Assembly (NCBI GenBank): GCA_047629975.1 | Contig: JBLHUT010000028.1 | Coordinates: forward strand, 1-19,879 | Reading direction: 5' to 3' | Source of the DNA: JBLHUT01 sp047629975 | GTDB lineage: Bacteria > Pseudomonadota > Alphaproteobacteria > Rhodobacterales > Rhodobacteraceae | DNA length: 19,879 nucleotides | Shown: positions 7,659-15,384 of the stretch, one piece after another | Numbering within the stretch: the stretch's first letter is position 1 | Layout: each line of letters opens with the position of its first letter | The notes under the pieces: model-generated | Databases searched by the model: none | What the model was told of the DNA's origin: nothing | The model's input: the letters and a program-made list of their open reading frames with translations, nothing else | Made by a program: the position numbers and the translations under genes

Positions 7659-7671
7659 TTTAACAGTTAAA
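7659..7671. promoter_or_regulatory. Palindrome in the tldD-ctaC divergent region
   Basis: TTTAAC-A-GTTAAA is a perfect 13-bp palindrome with 6-bp arms, centred about 48 bp before the tldD start codon in the divergent intergenic region. It could be an operator for tldD. It does not match the CtrA spacing (N7) or the FnrL consensus. The 7618-7854 gap otherwise holds a short GCGGC/GCCGC hairpin (7703-7717) and the ctaC leader; I see no convincing sigma-70 promoter or gene in it. Confidence 0.3.
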
Positions 7672-7810
7672 GTTCCAGCAGATCGGCCTGTTAGGGCTTG
7701 GAGCGGCGCAATGCCGCGCTGCATGCGCTTGATCCTTACCACCTTAATATGGTTTCTCCGTCGCAGGGAACAATGTCTGTGCCATACCTTTACGGTCAGG
7801 GCTTGCGACA

Positions 7811-7850
7811 AACAGGACGGGGGGCTGCGACAGCCCCATGAACAGGACGG
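7811..7850 (+). promoter_or_regulatory. ctaC leader: duplicated ribosome-site segment around a hairpin
   Basis: The 10-mer AACAGGACGG occurs exactly at 7811-7820 and again at 7841-7850. The second copy supplies the AGGA ribosome-binding site for the ctaC ATG at 7855. Between them GGGGCT (7821-7826) and AGCCCC (7832-7837) form a 6-bp hairpin with a 5-nt loop. The arrangement could tune ctaC translation, but may be chance. Confidence 0.4.
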
Positions 7851-7854
7851 ATAA

Positions 7855-8718
7855 ATGCAACTTTCCAATTTGCTTCGCGGCGCGGCCGCATCGTTTACTG
7901 CACTTGGTGTAGCGGGGGCTGCAAAAGCTCAAGATGCGCTGGGCGAGCTTGAGATCATCGGGAAACCGATACCCGGCGGGATCGGCTTTCAACCGGCTGT
8001 GACAGAGCTGGCGCGTGACCTGCACTGGCTTGACGGGATGGTGCTGATCATCATCACGATCATCAGCTTGTTCGTGACGGCCTTGCTGGCCTATGCGAGC
8101 TATGCGTTCTATCACAAGCGCAATCCGACGCCCGCCACCTTTACCCATAATTCTCCGATCGAGATCACGTGGACAGTCGTGCCGATCATTATTCTGGTCT
8201 TTATCGGCTCCTTCAGCCTTCCGGTTCTGTTCAAGCAGCAGGAAATCCCCGAAGGTGACGTTGTTATCAAGGCTGTAGGCTACCAATGGTACTGGGGTTA
8301 CGAGTATCCCCAGCATGATTTCGCCTTTGACAGCCTGATGCTCGAGCGCGACGAGCTTGTTGACTACGGCTACAGCGATAGCGAATACCTGCTGGCAACG
8401 GACACCGCGATGGTTGTCCCTGTCAACAAGACCATCGTTGTGCAGGTCACCGGAGCGGACGTGATCCACTCGTGGACAATCCCGGCCTTCGGCGTCAAGC
8501 AAGACGGTATTCCCGGCCGCGTTGCCGAGCTTTGGTTCAAAGCGGAGCAGGAAGGCATCTATTTCGGGCAATGCTCTGAACTTTGCGGGATCAAGCACGC
8601 TTACATGCCGATCACCGTGAAAGTGGTCAGCCAGGAAGTCTATGAGGCATGGCTGGACGGGGCAATTCTCGAGTATGCTGGCACGCCGCGCAGCATTGAT
8701 TTCGCATCGGTTGAGTAA
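7855..8718 (+). CDS. ctaC: Cytochrome c oxidase subunit II
   Basis: This is subunit II (287 aa) of the aa3-type cytochrome c oxidase. It takes electrons from cytochrome c through the binuclear CuA centre on the periplasmic side. A signal peptide ends near GAAKAQ-D (cleavage about residue 25/26). Two membrane helices lie at about 62-84 and 103-125. The CuA ligands are all visible: His205 (VIHSW), Cys240, Glu242, Cys244, His248 and Met251 in the GQCSELCGIKHAYM motif. The aromatic YQWYWGYEY patch (143-151) is the electron entry and transfer region. There is no fused cytochrome c domain. The ATG at 7855 is preceded by AGGACGG. It is the first gene of the oxidase operon. Subunit I (ctaD) is not nearby, as is usual in this family of bacteria. 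Confidence 0.98.
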   Translation: MQLSNLLRGAAASFTALGVAGAAKAQDALGELEIIGKPIPGGIGFQPAVTELARDLHWLDGMVLIIITIISLFVTALLAYASYAFYHKRNPTPATFTHNSPIEITWTVVPIIILVFIGSFSLPVLFKQQEIPEGDVVIKAVGYQWYWGYEYPQHDFAFDSLMLERDELVDYGYSDSEYLLATDTAMVVPVNKTIVVQVTGADVIHSWTIPAFGVKQDGIPGRVAELWFKAEQEGIYFGQCSELCGIKHAYMPITVKVVSQEVYEAWLDGAILEYAGTPRSIDFASVE

Positions 8719-8741
8719 ACTGTATCCCGGGAGGCCTCGAA

Positions 8742-9683
8742 ATGGCTGATGCTGAACTTTATAACGGTCGTGTGACAGAGCCGGATCTGAAGGATTTCTA
8801 TCGCCTTCTCAAGCCGCGGGTGATGTCGCTTGTCGTGTTCACCGCACTTGTCGGGCTGTTGGTGGCTCCGGTCGGTGTGCATCCGATGGTCGGCTTTACG
8901 GCGATCTTGTTTGTGGCAATCGGCGCGGGTGCGTCGGGGGCATTGAACATGTGGTGGGATGCGGACATCGACCAGATCATGCGCCGCACGGCCCAACGCC
9001 CTATTCCTGCCGGCAAGGTCACGCCGGGGGATGCGCTCGGGTTCGGGCTGGCGCTGTCGGGATTGTCAGTTGTCATGGTCGGTCTTGCGTCGAACATGGT
9101 GGCGGCAGGATTGCTGGCGTTCACGATCTTCTTCTACATCGTGATCTACTCCATGTGGCTCAAGCGGTGGACACCGCAGAACATCGTCATCGGTGGCGCA
9201 GCCGGAGCTTTCCCGCCGATGATCGGTTGGGCCATCGCGACCGGAGGCATCTCGATTGAATCGAGCCTGATGTTCGCACTGATCTTTTTGTGGACACCGC
9301 CGCATTTCTGGGCGCTGGCGTTGTTCATGAAGGAAGATTACTCCAACGCCGGCGTGCCGATGTTGACCGTAACGCATGGTCACGCCGTCACGCGCCGTCA
9401 CATTCTGATCTACACGATTGTGCTGGCCTTTTTCGCGGTTGCCATGGGATTTACCTCTATCGGTGGTCCGATCTACCTGTTGGTGGCTGTGGCACTGAAC
9501 GCGATCTTTCTGAAAGGTGCTTGGGATATCTGGAAGCGGGACCGGCCCGTGGCAGATGCTGATAATTTCGCCGTTGAAAAGAAGTTTTTCCGCTTCTCGC
9601 TGTGGTATCTCTTTGCGCATTTTCTGGCGCTGTTGGGGGATGCCATGCTAAAGAATGCCGGACTTTGGGGAGGCTGGACATGA
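8742..9683 (+). CDS. ctaB: Protoheme IX farnesyltransferase (heme O synthase)
   Basis: This UbiA-family membrane prenyltransferase (313 aa) adds a farnesyl group to heme B to give heme O, the precursor of heme A for the oxidase. The Mg-pyrophosphate motif NMWWDADID (Asn69, Asp73, Asp77) and the adjacent RRTAQRPIPAG are diagnostic. The loop YSMWLKRWTPQNIVIGGAAG and the later WTPPHFWALAL are typical of CtaB/CyoE. Hydrophobic segments fit about nine helices. It starts 23 bp after ctaC with GGGAGG upstream and ends inside the ATGA overlap with the next gene, so it belongs to the oxidase operon. Confidence 0.97.
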   Translation: MADAELYNGRVTEPDLKDFYRLLKPRVMSLVVFTALVGLLVAPVGVHPMVGFTAILFVAIGAGASGALNMWWDADIDQIMRRTAQRPIPAGKVTPGDALGFGLALSGLSVVMVGLASNMVAAGLLAFTIFFYIVIYSMWLKRWTPQNIVIGGAAGAFPPMIGWAIATGGISIESSLMFALIFLWTPPHFWALALFMKEDYSNAGVPMLTVTHGHAVTRRHILIYTIVLAFFAVAMGFTSIGGPIYLLVAVALNAIFLKGAWDIWKRDRPVADADNFAVEKKFFRFSLWYLFAHFLALLGDAMLKNAGLWGGWT

Positions 9684-9862
9684 TCCGGGTTGAACACGAG
9701 CTGCATCATCGCCGCAAGGGGCGCAACTTTGGCGTCGGGCTGCTGTTGATAGGGTTTATCGCAATCGTTTTTGGATTGTCGGTCGTGAAAATCAAGACAG
9801 GCTTGCCGGTCGAGAAATTCGATCATGTCGCCCGTCCTGCTTTGGTTCCGGCAACGGAGTAG
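9680..9862 (+). CDS. Small single-span membrane protein of the cytochrome oxidase operon (CoxF-like)
   Basis: This 60-residue protein has a basic, His-rich N-terminus (HELHHRRKGR), one hydrophobic helix at about residues 17-36 and a short C-terminal tail that would face the periplasm. It starts at ATG 9680, overlapping the ctaB stop codon (ATGA), with GGGGAGG seven to ten bases upstream; the next gene begins 5 bp after it ends. This position and topology match the small unassigned ORF between ctaB and ctaG in Paracoccus/Rhodobacter oxidase clusters, often labelled CoxF. A role in oxidase assembly or stability is inferred only from context. The same frame stays open upstream into ctaB, but those codons are not the true start. 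Confidence 0.8.
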   Translation: MIRVEHELHHRRKGRNFGVGLLLIGFIAIVFGLSVVKIKTGLPVEKFDHVARPALVPATE

Positions 9863-9867
9863 ACATC

Positions 9868-10476
9868 ATGGAAGCGAAAAACAAAACAGCCGCACAAGCG
9901 CTTGGTGTTGTGGTCTTGATGGGGTCATTGGCATGGGCATCCGTGCCCTTTTATCAGTGGTTCTGTCAGGTAACAGGTTTCGGGGGCACGACAAATCGTG
10001 CCCTTGCAGAGTCCGATGTGGTGTTGGACCGAACGATCAAGATCAGGTTCGATGCCAGCAAAGAGCGCGATATGCCTTGGGAATTCAAGGCTGTCCAGTT
10101 CGAGATGGAACTGAAGATCGGGGAAACCGGCCTTGCTTTTTATGAGGCCTACAACCCGACGGACCGCGTTATTGCCGGTTCGGCAAGCTATAATGTGGCC
10201 CCGTTCGAGGCGGGATACTTCTTTTCCAAGATCGACTGCTTTTGTTTTGAACAGCAGATATTGCAGCCCGGTGAGCGGGTTCTGATGCCTGTGACGTTCT
10301 ATGTCGACCCCGAGATCGTGACTGACAGGGATGCCAAATTTGTGCATTCCATCACGCTTTCCTACACTTTCTACGAAATCGACCTGCCGGAAGAGCAGGC
10401 CAGAGTGTTTGTCGCCCCTCAGGACGGGCTACAACGTGACATAAGCCAGCCGAAAGGGACACCCGATGGCGCATGA
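9868..10476 (+). CDS. ctaG: Cytochrome c oxidase assembly protein CtaG (Cox11 family)
   Basis: This membrane-anchored copper chaperone (202 aa) delivers Cu(I) to the CuB site of subunit I. One N-terminal helix (about residues 8-27) is followed by FYQWFCQVTGFGGTT with the conserved Cys33, then a periplasmic beta domain carrying the copper motif CFCFEQQ (Cys124, Cys126). The ending PGERVLMPVTFYVDPEI...ITLSYTFYE is typical of Cox11. The ATG at 9868 has CGGAG upstream. The last 11 bp overlap the start of ctaE, which implies translational coupling in the oxidase operon. Confidence 0.97.
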   Translation: MEAKNKTAAQALGVVVLMGSLAWASVPFYQWFCQVTGFGGTTNRALAESDVVLDRTIKIRFDASKERDMPWEFKAVQFEMELKIGETGLAFYEAYNPTDRVIAGSASYNVAPFEAGYFFSKIDCFCFEQQILQPGERVLMPVTFYVDPEIVTDRDAKFVHSITLSYTFYEIDLPEEQARVFVAPQDGLQRDISQPKGTPDGA

Positions 10477-11257
10477 AAAGAATCACGACTACCATATTTT
10501 GCCACCCTCCATTTGGCCGTTTCTGGGCGCACTTGGCGGCTTCGTCATGTTGTTCGGCTCTGTCATGTGGATGCATGACGTAACACCGTTCCTGTTTTTC
10601 ATCGGTTTGGCACTTGTGCTCTACGTGATGTACGCTTGGTGGGCAGAAATGGTCACCGAAAGTGCTGTTGGCGACCACACACCCGTTGTCCGCATCGGGC
10701 TTCGCTATGGCTTTATCTTCTTTATCATGTCCGAGATCATGTTCTTTGCGGCATGGTTCTGGATGTTCTTCAAACACGCGCTCTATCCGATGGCGACGTT
10801 CTCCGAAGGCATGTGGCCCCCGCCCTCGATCGAAACGTTTGACCCGTGGCATCTGCCGCTGATCAACACGCTGATCCTGCTGTGTTCGGGCTGTGCCGCG
10901 ACATGGGCACACCACGCGCTGGTCCACGAGAACAACCGCAAGGACGTGGCGACTGGTCTGATCCTTGCCGTTATCCTTGGCGTCGTTTTCACGGCATTTC
11001 AGGCATACGAGTACAGCCACGCGACATTCGGTTTCTCGGGTAACATCTACGGGGCGACATTCTTTATGGCGACCGGCTTCCACGGCGCTCATGTGATTAT
11101 CGGAACGATCTTCCTGTTTGTGTGTTATTTGCGTCTGCGCAAGGGCCATTTCACGCCTGAAAAGCACATCGGTTTTGAGGCCGCTGCGTGGTACTGGCAC
11201 TTTGTGGATGTTGTCTGGTTGTTCCTGTTCGGTGCGATCTACATCTGGGGCGCCTGA
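10466..11257 (+). CDS. ctaE: Cytochrome c oxidase subunit III
   Basis: This is subunit III (263 aa), a seven-helix structural subunit of the aa3 oxidase that stabilises subunit I and the proton uptake path. The N-terminus HDYHILPPSIWPF, the conserved acidic helix residue Glu90 in FFIMSEIMFF, and the motifs WPPPSIETFDPW, WAHHALV, FQAYEY, FFMATGFHGAHVIIGT and the ending WYWHFVDVVWLFLFGAIYIWG identify it clearly. It overlaps ctaG by 11 bp and is followed by a strong intrinsic terminator, so it is the likely end of the main oxidase transcript. Confidence 0.98.
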   Translation: MAHEKNHDYHILPPSIWPFLGALGGFVMLFGSVMWMHDVTPFLFFIGLALVLYVMYAWWAEMVTESAVGDHTPVVRIGLRYGFIFFIMSEIMFFAAWFWMFFKHALYPMATFSEGMWPPPSIETFDPWHLPLINTLILLCSGCAATWAHHALVHENNRKDVATGLILAVILGVVFTAFQAYEYSHATFGFSGNIYGATFFMATGFHGAHVIIGTIFLFVCYLRLRKGHFTPEKHIGFEAAAWYWHFVDVVWLFLFGAIYIWGA

Positions 11258-11292
11258 CCTAAGGCCATCTGATGGCACATTAATCTGTTACA

Positions 11293-11322
11293 GGGGCGCG
11301 GCTTTGCTGCGCCCCTTGTTTT
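11293..11322 (+). terminator. Rho-independent terminator after ctaE
   Basis: GGGGCGCGGC (11293-11302), a TTT loop and GCTGCGCCCC (11306-11315) form a 10-bp GC-rich stem with one G.T pair, followed by TTGTTTT. It lies 35 bp after the ctaE stop codon and 25 bp before surf1. This is the clearest intrinsic terminator in the window. Confidence 0.85.
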
Positions 11323-11347
11323 AAGCGCAGCCGTTCACGGGGGTTTC

Positions 11348-12019
11348 ATGCGGTATCTTGCACCTTTGCTTTTCGGACTTGTCGGGGTGGGTATTCTTGC
11401 GTCGCTCGGATTTTGGCAGGTTGACCGGCTGGCGTGGAAAGAGGCGGCTCTTGCGGAAATCAGCGCGCGGATGACCGACGTGCCGGTGCCTGTTCCCACA
11501 ACGCCCGATCCGGCCACCGACACCTATCTCGCGGTGACGGCGCGGGGTACGATCGGCACCGATTTCGTGCGGGTGCTAGTCAGCCAGAAAACCCGTGGGG
11601 CGGGGTACCGCATCATTTCTCCGCTGGTGTTGCAGGACGGGCGGATCATTCTGCTTGATCGCGGCTTCGAGACGGTTGCAGCAGGCCCGGCTCCTGTGCA
11701 TTCGACCCCTGTGGCGATCACCGGAAACCTGCATTGGCCCGACGAGATCGACAGCTTCACACCCGAGCCGGACGAGGCCGCAAACATCTGGTTTGCCCGC
11801 GACGTGCCGATGCTGGCGCAGCGGTTGGGAACCGAGCCGGTTCTTTTGATTGCGCGCACTCTTTCGGTCGACGACACGCCGGTGTCACCGCTTCCGGTTG
11901 ATACTTCCGGGATTCCGAACGATCATCTTGGTTATGCGGTGACCTGGTTCGGGTTGGCTTTGGTATGGTTTGGGATGACAGCGTTCCTGCTTTGGCGTAT
12001 GGCGCGTCGAGCGGTCTGA
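11348..12019 (+). CDS. surf1: SURF1 family cytochrome oxidase biogenesis protein
   Basis: SURF1/Shy1-type membrane protein (223 aa) that helps place heme a in subunit I of the oxidase. The N-terminal helix carries GFWQVDRLAWK (about 21-31, family GxWQxxRxxWK). RGFETVAAG and the C-terminal NDHLGYAVTWFGLALVWF (hallmark NxHxxYAxTWF) complete the signature, with helices near residues 4-22 and 195-217 flanking a large periplasmic domain. It sits after the terminator that closes the ctaC-ctaE operon, so it is expressed by readthrough or by its own promoter. thrC begins 16 bp after its stop codon. Confidence 0.94.
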   Translation: MRYLAPLLFGLVGVGILASLGFWQVDRLAWKEAALAEISARMTDVPVPVPTTPDPATDTYLAVTARGTIGTDFVRVLVSQKTRGAGYRIISPLVLQDGRIILLDRGFETVAAGPAPVHSTPVAITGNLHWPDEIDSFTPEPDEAANIWFARDVPMLAQRLGTEPVLLIARTLSVDDTPVSPLPVDTSGIPNDHLGYAVTWFGLALVWFGMTAFLLWRMARRAV

Positions 12020-12035
12020 AGAGGGGCAGTAGGCG

Positions 12036-13424
12036 ATGAAGTATATTTCCACGCGGGGCACTGCGCCCGTTTTGAATTTCGAAGAGGCGATGTTGACGGG
12101 TCTGGCGCGCGACGGCGGCCTTTATGTCCCCGAAACGATCCCGGTCCTGAGTTCGGCCGCGATCCGCGAGATGGCGGGCCTTCGCTATGAAGAGGTCGCC
12201 TTTCGGGTGATGCGGCCCTTCCTTGGCGATACGTTCACGGATGCCGAATTCGAAGAGATCATCGAAAAGGCCTATGCCGGTTTCGGCCATCCGGCGCGCG
12301 CGCCGTTGGTTCAGCTTGGCCCGAACCATCACCTGCTGGAGCTGTTCCACGGCCCGACACTCGCCTTCAAAGATTTCGCCATGCAGCTGATCGGGCAGAT
12401 GTTTCAGGTTGCCCTGAAGCGTAACAATCGCAAGGTGACCATCGTAGGCGCCACCAGTGGCGACACAGGGTCCGCCGCGATCGAGGCCTTTCGCGGGCTT
12501 GCAGCGGTCGACGTCTTTATCCTGTATCCGCACGGCCGGGTCAGCGAGGTGCAGCGCCGGCAAATGACGACACCAACCGAAGCGAATGTGCATGCTTTGG
12601 CGGTGACGGGCGATTTCGATGATTGTCAGGCGCGCGTGAAGGACATGTTCAACGATTTTGCGTTTCGCGACGGTGTCGGGCTGGCGGGGGTCAACTCGAT
12701 CAACTGGGCGCGGGTGCTTGCCCAGGTGGTGTATTATTTCTCTGCGGCAACGACGCTGGGGGCGCCTGACCGCAAGGTCGGTTTCACGGTGCCAACGGGC
12801 AATTTCGGGGATATTTTTGCGGGATACATCGCCAAAAAGATGGGCCTGCCGATTGATAAACTGGTGGTGGCGACGAATCAGAACGACATTCTCAATCGCT
12901 GCATCCGCACGGGGGAGTACCGGAAGTCCGGCGTGGTGCCGACGATTTCACCTTCGATGGATATCGAGGTCAGCTCGAATTTCGAACGGGCATTGTTCGA
13001 TCTTTATGATCGGGATGGCCGTGCCATTGCCGGCCTGATGGAGGAGCTTTCCTCGAAGGGCGGGTTCAGTGTCTCTCAGGGAGCGTTCGAGCGTCTGCAC
13101 GAGACTTTTGCCAGCGGAATGTGCGACGAGGCAACAACGGCGGCCACGATCCGTCGTCTGGCAGCCCAGACCGGCGAGATCCTGTGCCCGCACAGCGCGG
13201 TCGGTGTGCATGTGGCCGGGGCCCATGCGGGCACCAGCCCGATGATTACCCTTGCGACGGCGCATCCGGCGAAGTTTCCTGCCGCCGTGGAAGCCGCCAC
13301 GGGGCAGCATCCAGCACTTCCATCTCGAATGGCAGACCTGTATGACCGTCCCGAACGTGTGAGCCGGGTTGAAAACGACCTCGAGGCCATCGAAGAGTTG
13401 ATCAAAGAAAGGCGCGCCGATTGA
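12036..13424 (+). CDS. thrC: Threonine synthase
   Basis: This PLP enzyme (462 aa) converts O-phosphohomoserine to threonine. The N-terminus KYISTRGTAP and the DGGLYVPE motif are typical of the long proteobacterial/fungal ThrC type. The PLP lysine is Lys112 in HGPTLAFKDFAMQ; TSGDTGSAA and TVPTGNFGDIFAGYIAKKMGLP are the phosphate-binding regions. The length fits the class. The ATG at 12036 has GAGGGGC upstream. The stop codon overlaps the TTG start of the next gene, so thrC and the M16 peptidase gene are probably translationally coupled, although they have no metabolic link. Confidence 0.97.
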   Translation: MKYISTRGTAPVLNFEEAMLTGLARDGGLYVPETIPVLSSAAIREMAGLRYEEVAFRVMRPFLGDTFTDAEFEEIIEKAYAGFGHPARAPLVQLGPNHHLLELFHGPTLAFKDFAMQLIGQMFQVALKRNNRKVTIVGATSGDTGSAAIEAFRGLAAVDVFILYPHGRVSEVQRRQMTTPTEANVHALAVTGDFDDCQARVKDMFNDFAFRDGVGLAGVNSINWARVLAQVVYYFSAATTLGAPDRKVGFTVPTGNFGDIFAGYIAKKMGLPIDKLVVATNQNDILNRCIRTGEYRKSGVVPTISPSMDIEVSSNFERALFDLYDRDGRAIAGLMEELSSKGGFSVSQGAFERLHETFASGMCDEATTAATIRRLAAQTGEILCPHSAVGVHVAGAHAGTSPMITLATAHPAKFPAAVEAATGQHPALPSRMADLYDRPERVSRVENDLEAIEELIKERRAD

Positions 13425-14683
13425 GCGTAAATCTTGACAGGTTGCCCAACGGGCTCAGGATCGTAACCGAACACATGCCGGGGCTGGAATCGGCCTCTAT
13501 CGGGGTGTGGGTAAATGTGGGTGGCCGGCACGAGTTGCTGGCACAAAACGGCATCGCGCATTTTCTTGAACATATGGCGTTCAAAGGCACCAAACGGCGC
13601 AGCGCGCTCCAGATTGCCGAAGAGATCGAGGATGTCGGCGGCTATATCAACGCCTATACCAGTCGCGAGATGACGGCATATTACGCGCGTGTTCTGGCCG
13701 CGGACGTGCCGCTGGCGCTGGATGTGATTGCCGACATTGTGCTCAATCCTGTCTTTGACCTTGCCGAGATCGAGGTCGAGCGCGGTGTGATTCTGCAAGA
13801 GATCGGGCAGGCGCTTGATACGCCGGATGATGTGATCTTTGACTGGCTTCAGGAAGCCGCCTATCCGGGGCAGCCGTTGGGGCGCACAATCCTTGGCCCG
13901 TCAGAGCGTGTCGGCGCGTTTTCGCGCGACGACCTTCGGCAGTTTGTCGGGCAGCATTATGGCCCCGGTCAAATGGTGCTTGCGGCCGCGGGGGCGGTGG
14001 ATCACGACCAGATCATGAAGATCGCCGAAGAGTTGTTCGGCCATCTGTCGCCGTTGCTGGGATCTGTGCCGGATGTGGCGCAATTCGCAGGTGGCGAGCG
14101 CCGCGAGATCAAGACATTGGAGCAGGTGCATTTCGCGTTGGCATTCGAATGTCCGGGGTATTGCGACGACACGATCTATACCGCACAGATCTATTCCTCG
14201 TTGCTGGGTGGCGGTATGTCATCGCGTCTGTTTCAGGAGGTCCGTGAAAAGCGTGGATTGTGCTATTCGATCTTTGCGTCTGCGGGAGCCTATGCCGACA
14301 CCGGAATGCTTACGGTCTATGCGGGCACCAGCGGTGAGGATATCGACGGCTTGGCAATGCTGACCATCGACGAACTCAAACGATCGGTCGACAGCATGAC
14401 CGAGGCCGAGGTCGCCCGTGCGCGTGCCCAGATGAAGGCCGGGTTGCTGATGGGGCTTGAAAGCCCTTCAAGCAGGGCCGAGCGTTTGTCGCGGCTGGTA
14501 TCTATCTATGACCGTGTGCCCTCGTTGGCCGAGGCAATCGCCAAGGTTGACGCGGTCGGGTTGATGCAGGTTGCCGCCTATGCACAGGACATGGTCGAAA
14601 ACGGCAAATCGGCGCTGGCGCTTTATGGCCCGGCAGAGACCGCGCCAAGCCACGGCGCATTGCGGGACAGGCTTGCCGCTTGA
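13421..14683 (+). CDS. M16 family zinc peptidase (mitochondrial processing peptidase-like)
   Basis: Peptidase (420 aa) of the pitrilysin/MPP family. The inverted zinc motif HFLEH gives His47, catalytic Glu50 and His51. Glu127 in RGVILQEI lies 76 residues after the second His, where the third ligand is expected. The second, inactive M16 half contains the GGGMSSRLFQEVREKRGLCY block (about residues 265-284). The start is TTG at 13421, overlapping the thrC stop as TTGA with AAGG upstream; the next residues SVNLDRLPNGLRIVTE match the usual N-terminus, so the TTG is believable. No signal peptide is seen, so it is probably cytoplasmic. The natural substrate is unknown. Confidence 0.92.
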   Translation: MSVNLDRLPNGLRIVTEHMPGLESASIGVWVNVGGRHELLAQNGIAHFLEHMAFKGTKRRSALQIAEEIEDVGGYINAYTSREMTAYYARVLAADVPLALDVIADIVLNPVFDLAEIEVERGVILQEIGQALDTPDDVIFDWLQEAAYPGQPLGRTILGPSERVGAFSRDDLRQFVGQHYGPGQMVLAAAGAVDHDQIMKIAEELFGHLSPLLGSVPDVAQFAGGERREIKTLEQVHFALAFECPGYCDDTIYTAQIYSSLLGGGMSSRLFQEVREKRGLCYSIFASAGAYADTGMLTVYAGTSGEDIDGLAMLTIDELKRSVDSMTEAEVARARAQMKAGLLMGLESPSSRAERLSRLVSIYDRVPSLAEAIAKVDAVGLMQVAAYAQDMVENGKSALALYGPAETAPSHGALRDRLAA

Positions 14684-15267
14684 TGCGTCTGGGGCGGCGC
14701 AAGATACGGATCGTCACCGACCGGATGATCTTGCGCCCCCCTATGCATGGCGATTTCCGGTCCTGGTCGGCGCTTCGGCACGATAGCATCGGCTTTTTGC
14801 AGCAATGGGAGCCGTCGTGGGCATCGGATCATTTGACGCGCAAGGCATTCACCAATCGCGTGTATTGGGCGCAGCGTGCTGTCAGTGCTGGCACCGCCTT
14901 GCCCTTTTTTCTTATCCGACAGCAAGACGACAGTCTTCTCGGGGCGATCACACTTGATAATATCCGGCGCGGCCCTGCACAGGCTGGCACGTTGGGCTAT
15001 TGGGTCGGGGCACCTTTTGCGCGACAAGGTTACATGCGCGAAGCGATCGAGGCGCTGACCCATCATGCCTTTACGACACTGGACCTAAGTCGCATCGAAG
15101 CGGCCTGCCTGCCCGAGAATCAGGCCTCGCGCGGGGTATTGGAGGCTTGCGGGTTCAGATACGAGGGGGTCGCCAAAAGCTATTTGCAGATACAGGGAAA
15201 ATGGCGCGATCACGTGTTGTTTGCCAATCTGCGCGGCGGCAGACGCGAGCGGGCCGATGCGACCTAG
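14683..15267 (+). CDS. GNAT N-acetyltransferase, RimJ/RimL type
   Basis: This acetyl-CoA-dependent N-acetyltransferase has 194 aa. TDRMILRPPMHGDFRSW, the LGYWVGAPFARQGYMREAIEAL segment with the acetyl-CoA loop (ARQGYM), and LSRIEAACLPENQASRGVLEACGFRYEG are the standard landmarks of the RimJ-like group that acetylates protein N-termini such as ribosomal S5. The ATG at 14683 shares one base with the stop of the M16 gene (TGATG). A TTG three bases earlier is possible but less likely. Whether the substrate is S5 or another protein cannot be told. The gene ends the thrC-peptidase-GNAT overlap chain. Confidence 0.88.
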   Translation: MRLGRRKIRIVTDRMILRPPMHGDFRSWSALRHDSIGFLQQWEPSWASDHLTRKAFTNRVYWAQRAVSAGTALPFFLIRQQDDSLLGAITLDNIRRGPAQAGTLGYWVGAPFARQGYMREAIEALTHHAFTTLDLSRIEAACLPENQASRGVLEACGFRYEGVAKSYLQIQGKWRDHVLFANLRGGRRERADAT

Positions 15268-15384
15268 TGCCTCTTTTTCAGGATAATCCGTCTGCCTTTG
15301 ATGCCAGATATGGAAAACGGCAACTTCCTTGGTGACATCCGCGGGCCAAGAGCTACCTTTTCGAAAACCAAAAGGAGGCCGGTC

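Noticed and set aside
7729..7750. TTGATC and TAATAT as a possible ctaC promoter
   Set aside because: The spacer is only 10 bp, too short for sigma-70, and TTGATC is just half of an FnrL site.
10352..11278. A 308-codon minus-strand frame opposite ctaE
   Set aside because: It is antisense to subunit III, with charged low-quality composition and no start signals.
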